Shown here: positions 1 to 11,327 of the stretch, piece after piece
Position numbering within the stretch: the first letter of the stretch is position 1
Layout: every line of letters begins with the position of its first letter
Source: Saccharomycopsis fibuligera x Saccharomycopsis cf. fibuligera
Lineage: Eukaryota; Ascomycota; Saccharomycetes; Ascoideales; Saccharomycopsidaceae
Direction: 5' to 3'
DNA length: 64,000 nt
Assembly (NCBI GenBank): GCA_001936135.1
Contig: CP012818.1
Coordinates: 1,302,001 to 1,366,000, forward strand
The notes under the pieces: model-generated
What the model saw: only the letters and a program-made list of their open reading frames with translations
Told to the model about the DNA's origin: nothing
Databases searched by the model: none
Program-made: the position numbers and the translations under genes

Positions 1-697
1 GTAGTTACTGCAGTCCCTTCCGCCTTCCGCCCCTGAGCGACACTGGCAAAGAAACAAGCACATGTGCACGGGGGGAGGGGGGAGCCTGTAAGCCGCCATC
101 TAGGGAGGCGTCCCGGTGCGTGTACACCCGTTGAGAGCCCCGTGTAAGGTATTACCCTGCCCTGTCCCTCATTGTCTGCGGAGGCTCTGGAGTCTTCTGG
201 AAAGTTCCATCCAGTTCCATCCAGTTCCATCCAGCTCGGTGGCGATCGACAGCGCACGGGTACCGGCGGAGCCCCCGGGTGGCGCTAATAACTGGCACAT
301 GCTGCAGAATCCGGAAGAAAAAAAAAAGCGACAAGACTGCAAAAGTCGTAGGAATTTTCTAGAATCGCCCGCGGTCGTCAGAGTATAAGGAGCGGGCGTT
401 TTTCCATCTGATTCTTTTTGGTTCCGCAAAACTGTGTTTTGTTCTGCTCTGTTCTGCTCTGCTCTGCTCTGTTCACACACTCTCTCATTTCCTCCCGCAC
501 CACTAACCCACAGTACCTGTCTCTCTGAATCGCACTGCTAATCGCCGCACCGTTTCGTTAGACCGCAATACCGCAATACCGCAATACCGCAAAACCTCTC
601 CATTCGCAAGCGCTTACTAGCTACGTTTCCACCACTTCTGCCATTGCCTGCCATTGCCTCCTCCCTCTTTTGTCCCTTGCCGCTTGCTGATTTCCTC
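1..697 (+). promoter_or_regulatory. Upstream region of HSF1 with heat-shock elements
   Basis: No convincing gene is seen here. Two perfect three-unit heat-shock elements are visible: TTCTGGAAAGTTC at 195-207 and GAATTTTCTAGAA at 352-364. A 10-bp unit, AGTTCCATCC, is repeated three times at 203-232. A TCTGT/TCTGC-rich stretch lies at about 440-470, and CAATACCG is repeated at about 565-590. Alternating nGAAn units are the known binding site of Hsf1, so autoregulation of the downstream gene is a reasonable inference. Confidence 0.6.
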
Positions 698-2711
698 ATG
701 AGTAACTATGGAGTTTCAAACAACGTCTTTGCCCCGGTGGTCAACAGAGATACTAACACTAGCAATGGCAGCGCGGCCCCCGCTGTCAGCAACATCGCCG
801 CTGCTCCTCAGCCTCTCGCAAACCCGGTGGGTTCTGGTGCTTTCGCCAGCCCCCTGAACCAGCTAGCAGCGCTTACCAGGAATCCAAATTTTGCAACTGG
901 AAATAGCTCCATCAGCGGCGGGTCCTCCTCCTCCTCCAACAACAACAACAACAATAACAATAACAACAACGACTCATTGCAGGTGGCATCGCCAAACCTC
1001 AACCAGTACTATAGCGCGTTGTACAATAGCTTGCTTGAAGACTACTCTCATAACGCTAGCCCAGCAGCAGTCGGTAATGTCTCTAGTGCTGCCAACTCCC
1101 CGGCAATGCTCGCCAACCCTGATCTCAAGGCCAGTTTCGATTTGCTTAAAGGCTTGAAGAAAGATACCAACAATACGAGTAACGCCTCTAGCGACGGCGA
1201 CGGCGGCAGCAGCAGCAGCAGCAAAAACGACAATAACAATAACAATAACAGTACCCCTCAAAACGGTAATGGGTCGATGCTCGCACCAATCAAGAACGAA
1301 AATGAGTTGCTAAGCAAAAAGAAGTCCTCTGCTCCTCAGCCTAAGGCCAGGCCTGCATTCGTCATGAAACTTTGGTTGATGGTCAATGACACAAGCAACT
1401 CCCAGTTCATCCAATGGTCTGATGATGGGAAAAGTTTCAAGGTTCTCAATAGAGAGGCGTTCATGAAAAATATTTTGCCCAAGTACTTTAAGCACTCAAA
1501 CTTTTCTAGTTTTGTCAGACAGCTAAACATGTACGGGTGGCATAAAGTGCAAGATTTGAGCGCCGGAACCATAAATTCTGGCGTCAGTGCCAACGATGAG
1601 GTTTGGCAGTTCGAAAGCCCGTTTTTCCAAAGAGGCAGAGAAGACTTGCTAGACAAGATTGTAAGAAACAAGTCAAGTAAAAGCTCCAAGCACGACGAAA
1701 GTGAGGAGTTGGACATGAATTTGTTGGTAACCGAACTATCGCGAATCAAGTCAAATCAAAGTTTAATTGCTGACGATTTGCGAAGAGTAAGAAAAGATAA
1801 TAGTTTGCTTTGGCAGGAAATTTTCTTAACCAGAGAAAAATACAATAAACAAAATGAAACTTTATCTTCGATTCTTCGATTCATTGCTTCAATCTTTCAG
1901 AATAATGGTAATATAAACGCAAGAGAAATAGGGTTTGATCCTACTGGCAACAACGCTTTAATGGCAGCATTATATGATAGCAAAAAAAATGGCGACAGTG
2001 CCATGAATAATGGCAACTTGAACTCAAACATGAATTACCCAAATCTGCCAATGTTCAATACAAACTCCTTGATTCCCGCTGATTTCAATAACGGCAACAT
2101 GAACAACAGCGGATATACCCAATATTTCAACCAGCAACCACCGCCACCACCACCGCCACCAGCTAGGCCAGTGCTTATGCTTACAAACAACAATCATCCA
2201 AGCAGCCGGGGCTCGTATAGCGATGCTACCGGAATGCACCTCATAAACTCACCAGCAAGTATTCATTCTATCCGTACTCCATCCGACGTGCCGGGCACAA
2301 CTATTGATGAGTTGAATAACAATAATGGTGCTGGTGCTTTGATAAATGAAAACGAAAATGAGTTGGATACCCTTCAAGGTGAAATTCAACGGGCACCGGA
2401 GAACAGCAGTGATAACTTTATTATTCCTTCGGAAGGGTTTGTGAATTCCTTTAGGTCGCATAACGCTAATGGAAGCTCTGCTGCTAATAGTCCGTTATTA
2501 GTTAATGGTGATGGGAAAATTTACCAGCCGTCGCCAAAGTTTAGGGAATTTAGTGATGGTAATGGTAATGATGTGCTGCTGCCACTGACTGTCAACATTG
2601 GTGCATTGGCACCCTCGTATATTAATACAAACAGTCCCTCATTGAACCAGATAAATGGCCAGTTACCTTCAAATAATAGTAATAATATCAACAACGGCAA
2701 CAATAGTAGCG

Positions 2712-2757
<46 letters not shown>

Positions 2758-3274
2758 CAATAGCAATTCTGGCAGGTTGACTACAGCTCCTCCTACTCCA
2801 ATATTAAGCGCCGCTGCTTTACCTAATTCTACCCCAAATTCTAACTCTAACAATGATGTCGATAATAGCAACAATATCAAATCAAACAGTGAGCTCCAAG
2901 CATTACACTCAAATCTTAGAAAGCAGGAGCATTCCATCAACAACCTTTCTGAGTTCCTCAGTAGATATATGCCACCGCCTTCATCATCCGGCAATGATCA
3001 TCCTACACCAAATGTAATCAATAATGATTTCAACGTTGACGAGTTTTTAGATGGCAAAAGCACACCCGGTGCTAGTGTGCCTAGCACTCCTTTACTAGCC
3101 CATCTTCAAGAATATACTGACACTAACGGGAATAGCAATATGAACGGTAATACAAGTATGGATAGTAATGCGGAAATGTCTGCTAACAACAGCAAAAGAT
3201 CAATTTCTGATTTGCTGGATCCTACTCTTGCAGATATGGGGATCAATGTTAAAAGAACCAAAAATGAACAATGA
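698..3274 (+). CDS. HSF1: Heat shock transcription factor Hsf1
   Basis: The product is the trimeric activator that binds nGAAn repeats and drives chaperone genes in the nucleus. The first ATG in frame is at 698; codons before it lack an ATG. The protein has 858 residues. The HSF DNA-binding domain spans about residues 219-320, with the hallmark HSNFSSFVRQLNMYGWHK recognition region. A leucine/hydrophobic heptad region at about 335-395 is the trimerisation coiled coil. Long flanks rich in Asn, Ser and Pro include poly-Asn near 100, 195 and 680 and a poly-Pro run near 485. Low-complexity activation regions on both sides are typical of yeast Hsf1. SFL1-type HSF proteins are an alternative, but the DBD and the adjoining coiled coil fit Hsf1 better. 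Its own upstream region holds perfect heat-shock elements. Confidence 0.92.
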
Positions 3275-3561
3275 ACAAATTATTTGAGCTTGTTTAATTA
3301 GCAATTTTTGATTTGTGCATTTGTTGTTTTCTAATAGTTATTCGTTCAGTTTGATTGTCAGCAGTTTTTTGTTTCACACTTATTTTTATTTTTATTTTTA
3401 TTTTCAATTCTTTTTATATGTGATGTCTTCTCTTTATTATTTTTGTTTACTTCTTAGTTTCCTTTTTTTCTGCTCTGTACATTTTTCTCTCTGTATGACT
3501 ATACATTTTCGGATATATAACTACTCACTATTACCTCTTCCACCTCCCATTACTCTTTTTC

Positions 3562-3600
<39 letters not shown>

Positions 3601-4051
3601 TGATTTTGATTTGATTCACGGCTCTTGTTTGATATACGACCATTTTCTATGTTCTTTTCATCCTTTAGTGCAGCAGCGGCAACTGTGTAGCTACCCCCTA
3701 TCCCTATATCTCACCATGCACCCCCGCTTTTGTTTCAACCCTATCAGTCCATACATCAAATGATCGATCGATCGATCGCCTTACAAGATGTCTTTAGCCA
3801 ATCATAGATCTCAATTACTAATATTTCAGTCACATGGTGTCTGGTTGGGCAGCGATGGTGGGCCGCTCTGCGTACTTTCCCAGCGTTGCAAACAGAAAAC
3901 CAGAAAAAGTAAAAAAAAAAAATTTTTTTAGCACTTTTGTGATTTTTTTCCAGTAGCACTGGTGAACAACAACAGCATACAATCAAAAGGGGACAACCAA
4001 AAAAAGAAAAGCAGAGTGCTAAAAAATTGATTAACCAAATAATTGTCCATC
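3275..4051. other. Intergenic region HSF1-RLI1
   Basis: No gene is seen. It holds the HSF1 3' end and the RLI1 promoter. A 34-nt T run lies at 3564-3597, and a GATC/ATCG tetranucleotide repeat at about 3762-3778. The last 150 nt before the RLI1 start are A-rich. Confidence 0.6.
3564..3597. repeat. Poly(T) tract, 34 nt
   Basis: Uninterrupted T run in the HSF1 3' region. Comparable runs occur at 12784-12812, 54295-54325, 54440-54474 and 62870-62896, and A runs at 21801-21832 and 35991-36017. They are a general property of this genome and likely nucleosome-excluding. Confidence 0.95.
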
Positions 4052-5881
4052 ATGTCTGATAAGATGAAAAATGCGCGTATTGCGATTGTCAACGACGACA
4101 AGTGCAAACCAAAAAGATGCCGTCAAGAATGCAGAAAAGGTTGTCCAGTTGTGAAAACCGGTAAACTTTGTATTGAAGTTACTCCAGCTTCCAAAATTGC
4201 CTTTATTTCTGAAATCTTGTGTATCGGTTGTGGTATTTGTGTCAAAAAGTGTCCATTTGATGCTATTACAATTATCAATTTGCCAACTAATTTGGAAAAA
4301 GAAGTCACGCATAGATATTCTGCCAATTCTTTCAAATTGCATAGATTGCCTACTCCTAGACCTGGTCAGGTGTTGGGTTTGGTTGGTACTAATGGTATTG
4401 GGAAATCCACAGCTTTGAAGATTTTGGCTGGTAAACAAAAGCCAAACTTGGGAAGATTTGACGATCCACCTGACTGGGAAGAAATTTTGAAATATTTCAG
4501 AGGTTCTGAATTGCAAAATTACTTTACCAAAGTTTTGGAAGATGATATTAGAGCCACCATCAAGCCTCAGTATGTTGATAATGTGCCAAGAGCCATTAAA
4601 GGTCCAATGAAAAAAGTTGGTGAATTGATTAATGCCAGATTGGAAAAGTCTAAAGAAGACGCTAGATATATTTTGTCCACTTTGGATTTGAGACATATTT
4701 TGAAGAGAGACATTAACCAATTGTCTGGTGGTGAATTGCAAAGATTCACTATTGCCATGACTTGTGTGCAAGATGCAACTGTTTACATGTTTGATGAACC
4801 ATCTTCTTATTTGGATGTCAAACAAAGATTAAAGGCTGCCGAAATTATTAGATCAGTTTTGAATGCTACTAGTTACTGTATTGTCGTTGAGCACGATTTG
4901 TCAGTGTTGGATTACTTGTCTGACTTTGTTTGTATTCTTTACGGTGTTCCATCTGTTTACGGTGTGGTTACTTTACCTGCTTCTGTTAGAGAAGGTATTA
5001 ATATCTTTTTGGATGGTCACTTGCCAGCAGAGAATTTGAGATTTAGAACAGAGTCTTTGCAATTCAGATTGGTTGATGCTAATGATAATTTCCAGATTGA
5101 TGCTTCAAGAAGATTTACTTATCCAGAATTGCGCAAGACCCAGGGTGATTTCAAGTTGAAAGTTAAACCTGGTGAATTCACTGATTCTGAAATTATTGTT
5201 ATGATGGGTGAAAATGGTACTGGTAAAACTACTTTTTGTAAACTTTTAGCTGGTGCTATTCCACCAGATGATGGTACTGAAGTTCCAAAATTGAACATTT
5301 CCATGAAACCACAAAAGATTGCCCCAAAATTCACTGGCACTGTACGTCAATTATTTTTCAAGAAGATCAGAGCTAGTTTCTTAAACTCCCAATTCAACAC
5401 TGACGTCGTAAAACCTTTAAAAATTGAAGACATTATTGATCAAGAAGTTCAACATTTGTCTGGTGGTGAATTGCAAAGAGTTGCTATTGTGTTGGCTTTG
5501 GGTAAAATTGCTGACATTTACCTTATTGATGAGCCATCCGCTTACTTGGATTCTGAACAACGTATTATCTGTTCTAAGGTTATTAGAAGATTCATTATTC
5601 ATGCCAAGAAAACTGCATTTATTGTGGAGCATGATTTTATCATGGCTACTTATCTTGCTGATAAAGTTATTGTGTTTGAAGGTAAACCATCTGAAGATGC
5701 TTACGCTAATCCTCCAGAAAGTTTGTTGACTGGTTGTAATAAATTCTTGAAAAATTTGAATGTTACTTTCAGAAGAGATCCAAACTCTTTCAGACCAAGA
5801 ATTAACAAGTTGGATTCTCAAATGGATAAAGAGCAAAAGGCCAACGGGAACTACTTCTTCTTGGAAAACACTGAATTATAG
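4052..5881 (+). CDS. RLI1: ABCE1 ribosome-recycling ATPase Rli1
   Basis: This is the essential iron-sulfur ABC ATPase that splits ribosomes after termination and assists ribosome export and initiation. The product has 609 residues from the first ATG, which is the usual family length. Two 4Fe-4S cluster motifs occupy the N-terminus, ending in [16 protein letters not shown] near residue 60. ABC domain 1 has Walker [10 protein letters not shown] (about residue 111) and signature LSGGELQR (about 225). ABC domain 2 has Walker [10 protein letters not shown] (about 386) and a second LSGGELQR. There are no membrane segments. Leucine is almost wholly TTG, as expected for a highly expressed yeast gene. 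The identification is essentially certain because this family is among the most conserved in eukaryotes. Confidence 0.98.
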   Translation: MSDKMKNARIAIVNDDKCKPKRCRQECRKGCPVVKTGKLCIEVTPASKIAFISEILCIGCGICVKKCPFDAITIINLPTNLEKEVTHRYSANSFKLHRLPTPRPGQVLGLVGTNGIGKSTALKILAGKQKPNLGRFDDPPDWEEILKYFRGSELQNYFTKVLEDDIRATIKPQYVDNVPRAIKGPMKKVGELINARLEKSKEDARYILSTLDLRHILKRDINQLSGGELQRFTIAMTCVQDATVYMFDEPSSYLDVKQRLKAAEIIRSVLNATSYCIVVEHDLSVLDYLSDFVCILYGVPSVYGVVTLPASVREGINIFLDGHLPAENLRFRTESLQFRLVDANDNFQIDASRRFTYPELRKTQGDFKLKVKPGEFTDSEIIVMMGENGTGKTTFCKLLAGAIPPDDGTEVPKLNISMKPQKIAPKFTGTVRQLFFKKIRASFLNSQFNTDVVKPLKIEDIIDQEVQHLSGGELQRVAIVLALGKIADIYLIDEPSAYLDSEQRIICSKVIRRFIIHAKKTAFIVEHDFIMATYLADKVIVFEGKPSEDAYANPPESLLTGCNKFLKNLNVTFRRDPNSFRPRINKLDSQMDKEQKANGNYFFLENTEL

Positions 5882-7068
5882 AGAGATTTATTAACGAAAA
5901 ATTCATTAGCATTGCGATAGTTGATTGTATTATTATTATTATTGTTTTTGATTTGAAAAACAACTTCAGTTTTAATGATGATTTCAACACATTGGCACAG
6001 TTTGATATACTAGCATTATTAGCATGTTCTGCTCTAATTTTGCACGGTGTGTGGCACGGTATTTTAAGGGATATCAGCTTGATGAGATTCCGCTTCAAGA
6101 TTCGTCTAGGTGCTGGTCAGCCAGGCTATTGGTCAGTTTTGAACGATTTCGATAACAACTGAGCATTTCAAAGAGGAATTAAGGTATCCAAACGACTTTT
6201 ACAGCCAGGCCCCATGGTCATAGTGTTCGCACTTCTTTGTTTCATTACCTTTTTGGATAATGTTAAATGGAGACCTTGAAGGGTTGGAGAAAAAGGATTG
6301 TGAAAGTGAAGCCCTCGAAAATTAAACCGTGTTGGCTTTCTTCTATATTCGAATGTCTTGAACAGAATTTTCTGCTTCTGGAGAGAAGGAAGCCATAAAT
6401 ATTGATTCACCTTGATACGAAATTCAGAGTTGTGAACCTTTTTTTATTTTATTTTATTTTTTTTTTTTTTTAGCTTAAATTTTTAATTTTTTTGTGTTTT
6501 TATTAATTTATATTTTTGTTTATCAATTTCCTTTTCTTAATCTATACTTTTTATCTCACTTTCACTATACAATACCTTTTTGTCAATTATGTCTCGTTGT
6601 CGAAAAGTTTTCTATTCTTCTGTACCAAATACTGCATGCGAAGGTTGTAGATGTCCACAATATTAATAGTCTAAAAACGTATTCCATTTCTACAGGTGTA
6701 TCACGGACAGGCTGCATGCTGACATCGGGAAGGTTCGTCTGGTGTTGCCGATGCCACTCCTGCGCGTAGTCGCAAATATAGCCTACGATATGATGCCATT
6801 CGAGCCATTAATGACATACATGGACAAATATATAAAGGGGTTGCTATTTGCCTTGCTGTCGAATTGTTTTCCTCTTTATCAATCTTGAATTTTCTACTCA
6901 ATAATTATCCTTTTTAATATTTGATAGACTTGTTCAAACTCTGCTTCATTCAATTGTTTAGACATTGCTGGCCAATTCTATCATTCTATCATTTTATCAT
7001 TTTACCCTCAATTGATAACAATAGCGTTTATAGCAACGAATCAATAAAAAAAAAAAAAAAAAAAAAAA
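5882..7068. other. Intergenic region RLI1 to aldo-keto reductase
   Basis: No supported gene is seen; the short open frames here have poor composition. The right part is the promoter of the reductase. A TATA-like ATATATAAAGGGG lies at about 6828-6840, some 230 bp before the start codon, and its AGGGG is also a match to the stress response element core. T-rich stretches lie at 6440-6510. A 24-nt A run (7046-7069) directly abuts the next start codon. Confidence 0.5.
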
Positions 7069-8085
7069 ATGAGCTCCTCATTGATTAAAAACACTAACGC
7101 CATTCAACTCAACAATGGCACTAAAATTCCAGCCATTGGTCTCGGCACTTTCAGATCTGGTCCTAATGAAGTCTACCATGCTGTTCTCGAAGGCTTGAAA
7201 GCTGGAGTCAGACACGTTGACACCGCATATGCATACGGCAACGAAGAAGAAATTGGTCGTGCTTTAACTGAAGCATTTGAACAAAATATTGTCAAGAGAG
7301 AAGACGTTTATATTACTACTAAGCTTTGGGGTACTGATTATAGAGATCCAGAACTGGCTATCAAGTTATCTTTGAATAAATTGAACTTGACTTATTTGGA
7401 TCTATACTTAATTCACTGGCCAGTTGCCTTGACCAAGAAATACGACGACAATGGAAATCCAATCAGCGTTTCTTATTTGGATAACGGTAAGAGAGATTTA
7501 GATAAAGGGATTACATTTGTCGAAACTTGGCAAAAGTTCCAAGATTTAGTAGCTAAGGGGTTGACAAAGAGTATTGGGGTTTCTAATTTCTCTGTCGCAA
7601 AGTTGGAGCAGTTGTTGAGTGCACCAACAACAAAGATTGTTCCAGTGGTCAACCAAATTGAAGCTCACCCATTTTTGCTCCAAGAGCATTTGGTCAAATA
7701 CGCAGAATCCAAAAATATTGTTCTTGAAGCACATACTCCATTAGGTGGTGCTGAAGCAGCTTCATTGTTGCAGAATCCAGTTGTTGTGGAATTGGCTGAA
7801 AAGTACAAGGCCAGTGCTGCACAAATTTTGATTTCTTGGGCATTATGGAGAAAAACTGTTGTTTTGCCAAAATCTGTTAAACCACATAGAATTCATGATA
7901 ACTTATTTACTGTTGACTTGACTAATGAAGATGGCGAGAAGATTAATGGCATTGGTAAGAACAATCAAACTAGATTTGTTAATCCTGATTGGTCACCATT
8001 CGTGGTGTTTGATGATGACGAAAAATATGGTATTAAGGGGGCAGCCGGTTGGAAAAACCCAAACCCATCTAGTGGCGGAAAATAA
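7069..8085 (+). CDS. NADPH-dependent aldo-keto reductase, GCY1/YPR1-like
   Basis: This is a cytosolic aldo-keto reductase (338 residues) that reduces aldehydes and ketones with NADPH. Visible family features are the N-terminal LNNGTKIPAIGLGTF, the catalytic Asp and Tyr in HVDTAYAYGNE, the catalytic Lys in TTKLWG, the catalytic His in LYLIHWP, GVSNFS, and the cofactor-binding LPKSVKPHRI. The C-terminal NPDWSPFVVF matches Gcy1/Ypr1 closely. Budding yeasts carry several paralogues (glycerol dehydrogenase, xylose reductase, 2-methylbutyraldehyde reductase), so the substrate cannot be fixed from sequence. A TATA box and an AGGGG motif upstream suggest stress regulation. The start ATG is preceded directly by 23 adenines. 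Confidence 0.9.
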   Translation: MSSSLIKNTNAIQLNNGTKIPAIGLGTFRSGPNEVYHAVLEGLKAGVRHVDTAYAYGNEEEIGRALTEAFEQNIVKREDVYITTKLWGTDYRDPELAIKLSLNKLNLTYLDLYLIHWPVALTKKYDDNGNPISVSYLDNGKRDLDKGITFVETWQKFQDLVAKGLTKSIGVSNFSVAKLEQLLSAPTTKIVPVVNQIEAHPFLLQEHLVKYAESKNIVLEAHTPLGGAEAASLLQNPVVVELAEKYKASAAQILISWALWRKTVVLPKSVKPHRIHDNLFTVDLTNEDGEKINGIGKNNQTRFVNPDWSPFVVFDDDEKYGIKGAAGWKNPNPSSGGK

Positions 8086-8570
8086 AGATTATAAAATTGT
8101 GACTTAACTAGCTTGTTTTCAATACTCTTCTATACATGGATGATTCGTTATTCATAGATTGAACAACCTTATATACATTATTCAGTTATTTGCTGAATTA
8201 TAAAGAACTTTTTGTTGTACTTCACTTTTCATCCACACTATCGTAATGGTATTACACACTTTAGAAGATCTAAAACGCAGTAGTAATTGGTATTATTCTA
8301 TAGACTAATTTGAATTTTTTTCTTTGCATAATTAGAAATAAAAAGAAGGTAAAACAAAAAAGTATTTTTTTTTCTTTAATCATAGAAAAAAAGCTTAAAA
8401 ATGAACATATATAAAAAACAAAAGATAAAGCAAGTAAAAGATAATTGTAATATCAAACGCGAACACAGAAACAAGCGAACTAGCACGAATTGTACAAGAA
8501 AACAATAAAAAAAAAAAAAAATCATGCCACTATATTTAGGCAATCGACACATTATTTAACCGCCAGTATT
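8086..8570. other. Convergent 3' intergenic region
   Basis: AT-rich DNA between the convergent ends of the reductase and the fasciclin-like gene. No gene is seen. An A run lies at about 8506-8521. Confidence 0.5.
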
Positions 8571-11327
8571 CTAGTAGCCTGAATTTGAGTTCAAATTCCC
8601 ATTATACCGAACATTTATAGGATTAGCAGCAGTAGATGTTGTTCCAGTAACCGAATGCGGCGCTGATCCAAGCCCACTGTTAATAGAAGTATTTCCAGTC
8701 CCAACATTGATAGAACTGTGATTGGTGCGTATTCCTGATCCTGATCCTGATCCTGTCCCACCATGATCATTATTGTAACTACTATAATTACCATTATTAT
8801 GGGAGTTAAGAAGCAATGGATCATGTTCGCTCGCGTTGGGCCCGTCAACTGCTGCTTCTTCACCATCTATATTTTGGTCATCAACTCCACTACCATTAAT
8901 GTCTGAATTCTCAGATTCGTCGCTGCTAGCAATAGCTGATTTTCTTCCCTTTCCAACAATAAACAATAAACAGCATGGTACGATTGTGAAAATGAAGATA
9001 ATTCCACAAATAAAACCAATACCAACAGCAGCAACTGGAAAATGAAACTTAAGCTTTTTTCCAGTATTAAGCCATTCTGGGGAAATAGCTTTATCGAGGA
9101 TAAACACACATGATTGGTTGCTAAGAGTAGTACATCCAGATTTCAAGATTCTAACTTCATAATCTAAGCCTTCGACAAGTTGAAGCAAGACCAGTTTTTT
9201 ATTAATTCGGCGGCATGATAAATGTACACTTTCCAATAAAGTAGGAATGCGGGATCCACAGGTGAACAAGCTATCATGATTTCCAAATTCAGTATGATTG
9301 TTAGGCAAAATGTGTAACTTGAGGAATGAGGTCAAGATTGGTAATGGGGTATGTTCGGTGAAATTATCCTTTAGAAAAGAACTCAAAGTTGGCACAATAA
9401 TGGAATAGCTTGGATCATTGAGTACGTAAGATAAGTTCGTAAATTCAAGTAATTCAATGAATCTTTGTGCTTGAGCTGTTTCCAATAAATTGGTTAATGT
9501 AACTTGCACATTTTTGGGAATAACGACACTACTAATTGGTTGAACCACACCTTGGTCAAAAATTATGTCACTGTTTTTTTCAATTTGAATCTCCTTACCA
9601 TTTATTGATAAAGTGGTGAATGGATTCGAATTGAAGTTCAAGACTTTGATATCAACTGAGTCGCCATTTAGGTTACTAGTTAATAAATCGTTGCTGATAT
9701 CACTATAAATTATATCATTAATAATTCCATTCTTTAAGATCAAATTGAAAGCAGTATGGTTGTTTTCCAAATAATCCAAAGTCAAATCCAATGGAGCCCA
9801 GCTATCAAAGCATGGAAGAAAAATAGTGTAACCTTTTTTGTTATTTTTCAAGTCTAATAATCCAAATTGATTTAAATATTTCATCGATTTAGTACAGCGA
9901 TCTAAAGAGCTCACTGATTTTTGGAAAGTCAAGGGTAATGAATATTCCTTGTTTAAAAAATAAATATCTGTGTTTCCAACTGTAAGTGGCGGTTCAAGTG
10001 CTGGAATTAGTTGAGCATCATCATTGACCACAATCGTGTTACGTTGTTGGTTGTAGCGAAGCTTGATTTTTTGACATCTTTCCCCGATTTTCTTGCTATT
10101 GCAAAATTTTGTATCGTAAAGTCCAGATCCTTTAGCATTAATTTTACCATCAATAAAATGATAAAGTAATAGCCCTTTGTGAGCTGACGCAGCAATACCT
10201 GCAAGTTTTCCAACTTCTGCAAAAGCATCCTCCTCGTCGTCATCATCATCATTGTAAACTAATAATGTTTGGTTAAGGGACGGATTATCAATCAACTTTT
10301 CCAAGTGTCTGAAAACCAATTGCTCAACAAAATCACTATTACCCAACCCATACAAATATTTCCTAGGAGTAAATTGTACGTTGGAAGCATTAAAGTAGCC
10401 AATCACATGTACAATGGCATCGTGTGTCAAGATGTTTGGTAGTATGGCAGGCTTGCCATTTATAGCAACAGAGTGTCCATTGTTTGTTGATTTAAACTCC
10501 ACATTTTCATTATTGAGGTTTCGATAAACTGATATACCATCATTCTCATTTGATCCACCATGATAGCCCCTAATAATATTCAGATTAGTCAAGTATTTTC
10601 TATCGGCTGCGCCGTATTCGGAAACAAGATAGTTCAATTCTACTTGGTTTAAAGTGACGCTTTGATCAGTTGGTAATATCAAAGTTATCTCAGACTGCGC
10701 CAAGGGACAATAATCTTTGAATAATAAGCTGCTAAAGTGCTTGAAAGTGTTGTTTAAGCCTGGTTTTGATAAAAACTCACAAAGAGATGGCTTTTGAGGC
10801 AATTGCTGATTGATTCCATGTACCACAGAATCCTGAGAATAAGCAATCAAGTCTGGCTCCACAACTTCAATATGATCGACTTTCAAATTTGAATCACCGC
10901 TGAGCCCATCTACCAATTTATCGATTAGTATAGGGGTATATACATTGTTCTTTGACTTCTGTAGACTGTGCTTGAAAGTGGTTCCTTTGATATCGGTGGA
11001 TAAGAATGATTCACTAATGATGTACTGTTTGAGCCTGTCGGCTGACATGATAGTGCTTTCATCTTCGACATCGGCTAGAAAGGCTGAATTCACTGGAGCT
11101 ATCAAAGTAGTATTGGTAAGCTGGTTTAGAAGCGGCACAAGTCCACTTTTTTGTAGTATTCTCAAGAATGCGCTAAATTCCACATTTTGAGATAGTATAT
11201 CAATCACAGTTAAACTTTCCCTAATAGAAGAGTCGCCAGTGCTGGTGCTAGCAGTGCAGAGGGTCGATAGTAATAGTAGATAAGCAATTCGTAGCAAAAG
11301 CCACAGCACGCTTCTAAGAGGTACCAT
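8571..11327 (-). CDS. Fasciclin (FAS1)-domain type I membrane protein, YLR001C-like
   Basis: The predicted product is a 918-residue secretory-pathway membrane protein. A signal peptide occupies about residues 1-26 (hydrophobic run after MVPLR). A long lumenal part follows, with FAS1-like repeats: a clear unit at about 38-175 contains LTVIDILSQN...TLIAPVNSAFL, and degenerate units follow. There are many N-x-S/T sequons. One transmembrane helix lies at about residues 757-787 (VAAVGIGFICGIIFIFTIV), then a cytosolic tail rich in Ser, Asn, Gly and acidic residues. Size and order match the S. cerevisiae vacuolar protein YLR001C, whose function is unknown. FAS1 domains usually mediate adhesion or protein contacts. 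The start codon is the ATG just before the signal sequence. Confidence 0.82.
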   Translation of the reverse strand: MVPLRSVLWLLLRIAYLLLLSTLCTASTSTGDSSIRESLTVIDILSQNVEFSAFLRILQKSGLVPLLNQLTNTTLIAPVNSAFLADVEDESTIMSADRLKQYIISESFLSTDIKGTTFKHSLQKSKNNVYTPILIDKLVDGLSGDSNLKVDHIEVVEPDLIAYSQDSVVHGINQQLPQKPSLCEFLSKPGLNNTFKHFSSLLFKDYCPLAQSEITLILPTDQSVTLNQVELNYLVSEYGAADRKYLTNLNIIRGYHGGSNENDGISVYRNLNNENVEFKSTNNGHSVAINGKPAILPNILTHDAIVHVIGYFNASNVQFTPRKYLYGLGNSDFVEQLVFRHLEKLIDNPSLNQTLLVYNDDDDDEEDAFAEVGKLAGIAASAHKGLLLYHFIDGKINAKGSGLYDTKFCNSKKIGERCQKIKLRYNQQRNTIVVNDDAQLIPALEPPLTVGNTDIYFLNKEYSLPLTFQKSVSSLDRCTKSMKYLNQFGLLDLKNNKKGYTIFLPCFDSWAPLDLTLDYLENNHTAFNLILKNGIINDIIYSDISNDLLTSNLNGDSVDIKVLNFNSNPFTTLSINGKEIQIEKNSDIIFDQGVVQPISSVVIPKNVQVTLTNLLETAQAQRFIELLEFTNLSYVLNDPSYSIIVPTLSSFLKDNFTEHTPLPILTSFLKLHILPNNHTEFGNHDSLFTCGSRIPTLLESVHLSCRRINKKLVLLQLVEGLDYEVRILKSGCTTLSNQSCVFILDKAISPEWLNTGKKLKFHFPVAAVGIGFICGIIFIFTIVPCCLLFIVGKGRKSAIASSDESENSDINGSGVDDQNIDGEEAAVDGPNASEHDPLLLNSHNNGNYSSYNNDHGGTGSGSGSGIRTNHSSINVGTGNTSINSGLGSAPHSVTGTTSTAANPINVRYNGNLNSNSGY

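Noticed and set aside
4031-4825. 264-codon frame antisense to RLI1
   Set aside because: Shadow of a highly biased coding sequence; the opposite strand is unquestionably RLI1.
5953-6162. Plus-strand frame with a hydrophobic stretch after RLI1
   Set aside because: No ATG-supported start of quality, no family match, and it lies in the 3' region of a strongly expressed gene.
6070-6165. Possible box C/D snoRNA (TTGATGAG ... ACTGAG)
   Set aside because: The C box lacks the expected purine, the terminal stem is only about two base pairs, and such short boxes occur by chance in AT-rich DNA.
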